NCBI GenBank assembly: GCA_937876435.1
Contig: CALEIL010000222.1
Coordinates: 1 to 6,428 of the forward strand
Reading direction: 5' to 3'
Source of the DNA: an uncultured Bacteroidota bacterium
Lineage (GTDB): Bacteria > Bacteroidota > Bacteroidia > Chitinophagales > Saprospiraceae
DNA length: 6,428 nt
Positions 5,598 to 6,428 of this stretch are shown piece after piece (position 1 is the stretch's first letter; the number at the start of each line of letters is the position of its first letter). The notes below the pieces were generated by a model that saw only the letters and a list, made by a program, of their open reading frames with translations, searched no databases and had not been told where the DNA came from. The position numbers and the translations under genes are program-made.

Positions 5598-6428
5598 ATG
5601 ACTAAAAGAACCCTGGTGAAGCATTTTAATTGGTTTTTCGGAATTCTGCTACCAGGGCTCTCGATCCTGGCATGTTCCTGTAACCGGGAACACCAACTCC
5701 AACCAATTCAGATCATTCCGGAACCAGTTTCCACCGACCCCATGCCCGGATCCCCTTTTGTCGTAGACGATCATTCCATCGTATACATTTCTGACTCTTC
5801 GATGTTAGCACCCGCAGAAGTATTGCTCACCTCCCTGGACAAATCCTACGACATCGAAATGGTGGATAAATCACTGATCAATCTGAGCGGAATATCTCTC
5901 CGGTATACTGCCGATTCGACCCTCCACGACCACGGCTACATTCTTGAAATCGAAACTCAAAGAATCATCGTGACGGCGCGTCAATCTTCCGGACTGTGGA
6001 GCGGAATACAAACCCTGAGGCAATTATTACCCGCCGATCCCGGAGAAGCGGACCGCTCTTCTCTGCCGACGCTACGCATCGTGGATTATCCCCGGTTCGC
6101 CTGGAGGGGGATGCATCTCGACGTATCCCGGCACTTTATGCCTGTCGAGTTTGTAAAAAAATACATCGACATGCTTTCCTACCATAAACTCAATATTTTC
6201 CATTGGCATTTGGTCGACGGTGTCGGATGGAGAATTGAGATAAAATCGCATCCCGAACTTACTGACCTCGGTGCCTGGAGAGTGCAAAGAGAAGGCGTGA
6301 GCCCCTGGGAAGAGTTTGAAATATGGAGGGAAGGCGATCCCCGGCCCAAATACGGTGGCTTTTACACGCAGGAAGAAATAAAAGAGGTGGTCCGGTACGC
6401 TTCCGGTAAGGGCATTACCATCATTCCC
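5598..6428 (+). CDS. GH20 beta-N-acetylhexosaminidase, lipoprotein (3' end cut by window edge)
   Basis: The frame is open from ATG 5598 to the last base, giving 277 residues of an enzyme that usually exceeds 500. GH20 enzymes remove terminal beta-linked GlcNAc or GalNAc from glycans by substrate-assisted catalysis. Residues 1-26 are a lipoprotein signal with lipobox LSILAC, Cys26 being the acylated residue, so the protein should be anchored to the envelope. Residues about 38-160 are the GH20b N-terminal alpha/beta domain (IIPEPV at the start, SGLWSGIQTLRQLLP near its end). The catalytic barrel begins at about 165: FAWRGMHLDVSRHFMPVEFV (167-186) carries the substrate-binding Arg170, followed by KLNIFHWHLVDGVGWRIEI (197-215) and GGFYTQEEIKEVV (253-265). 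The catalytic Asp-Glu pair falls beyond the window. HLVDGVGW replaces the more usual HLTDDQGW. The ATG is chosen because the lipoprotein signal follows at once and a promoter lies upstream. No Shine-Dalgarno sequence is present. Confidence 0.93.
   Translation, partial: MTKRTLVKHFNWFFGILLPGLSILACSCNREHQLQPIQIIPEPVSTDPMPGSPFVVDDHSIVYISDSSMLAPAEVLLTSLDKSYDIEMVDKSLINLSGISLRYTADSTLHDHGYILEIETQRIIVTARQSSGLWSGIQTLRQLLPADPGEADRSSLPTLRIVDYPRFAWRGMHLDVSRHFMPVEFVKKYIDMLSYHKLNIFHWHLVDGVGWRIEIKSHPELTDLGAWRVQREGVSPWEEFEIWREGDPRPKYGGFYTQEEIKEVVRYASGKGITIIP

Overview
The window looks like chromosomal DNA of a member of the Bacteroidota, probably a free-living glycan degrader. Several signs point there: A-rich start regions without Shine-Dalgarno sequences, a TTTG / TAnnTTTG-type promoter, an ECF sigma / zinc-free anti-sigma pair of the kind common in that phylum, an outer-membrane barrel ending in Phe, and secreted GH9 and GH20 enzymes. 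The lineage within the phylum cannot be fixed from this sequence. No mobile element, CRISPR array, tRNA or rRNA is visible.

Left part (1-2494, + strand): a tight three-gene operon. It holds an ECF sigma factor cut by the left window edge, a single-pass membrane protein that is almost certainly its anti-sigma factor (ATGA overlap), and, after a 2-bp gap, an exported protein with a long charged coiled coil followed by a predicted outer-membrane beta-barrel. Part of the coiled coil is encoded by an 11-residue (33-bp) tandem repeat. Together they look like a trans-envelope sensing unit: barrel and coiled coil outside, anti-sigma factor across the inner membrane, sigma factor in the cytoplasm. That link is inference.

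Middle (2495-2742): a short convergent intergenic region with stacked inverted repeats and a strand-biased C-rich tract. It lies between the operon and a large minus-strand gene (2743-4536) for a secreted two-domain GH9 glycoside hydrolase (N-terminal Ig-like domain plus catalytic domain) with all expected catalytic residues.

Right part (4537-6428): a 347-bp divergent intergenic region, then a small + strand gene for a membrane-anchored coiled-coil protein with a C-terminal helix-hairpin-helix domain. A 204-bp gap follows with a good Bacteroidota-type promoter and an AT-rich dyad. The last gene is a GH20 beta-N-acetylhexosaminidase lipoprotein cut by the right edge before its catalytic Asp-Glu pair. 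The two hydrolases, on opposite strands, suggest use of beta-linked glucan and/or hexosamine polymers, but the exact substrate cannot be read from the sequence.
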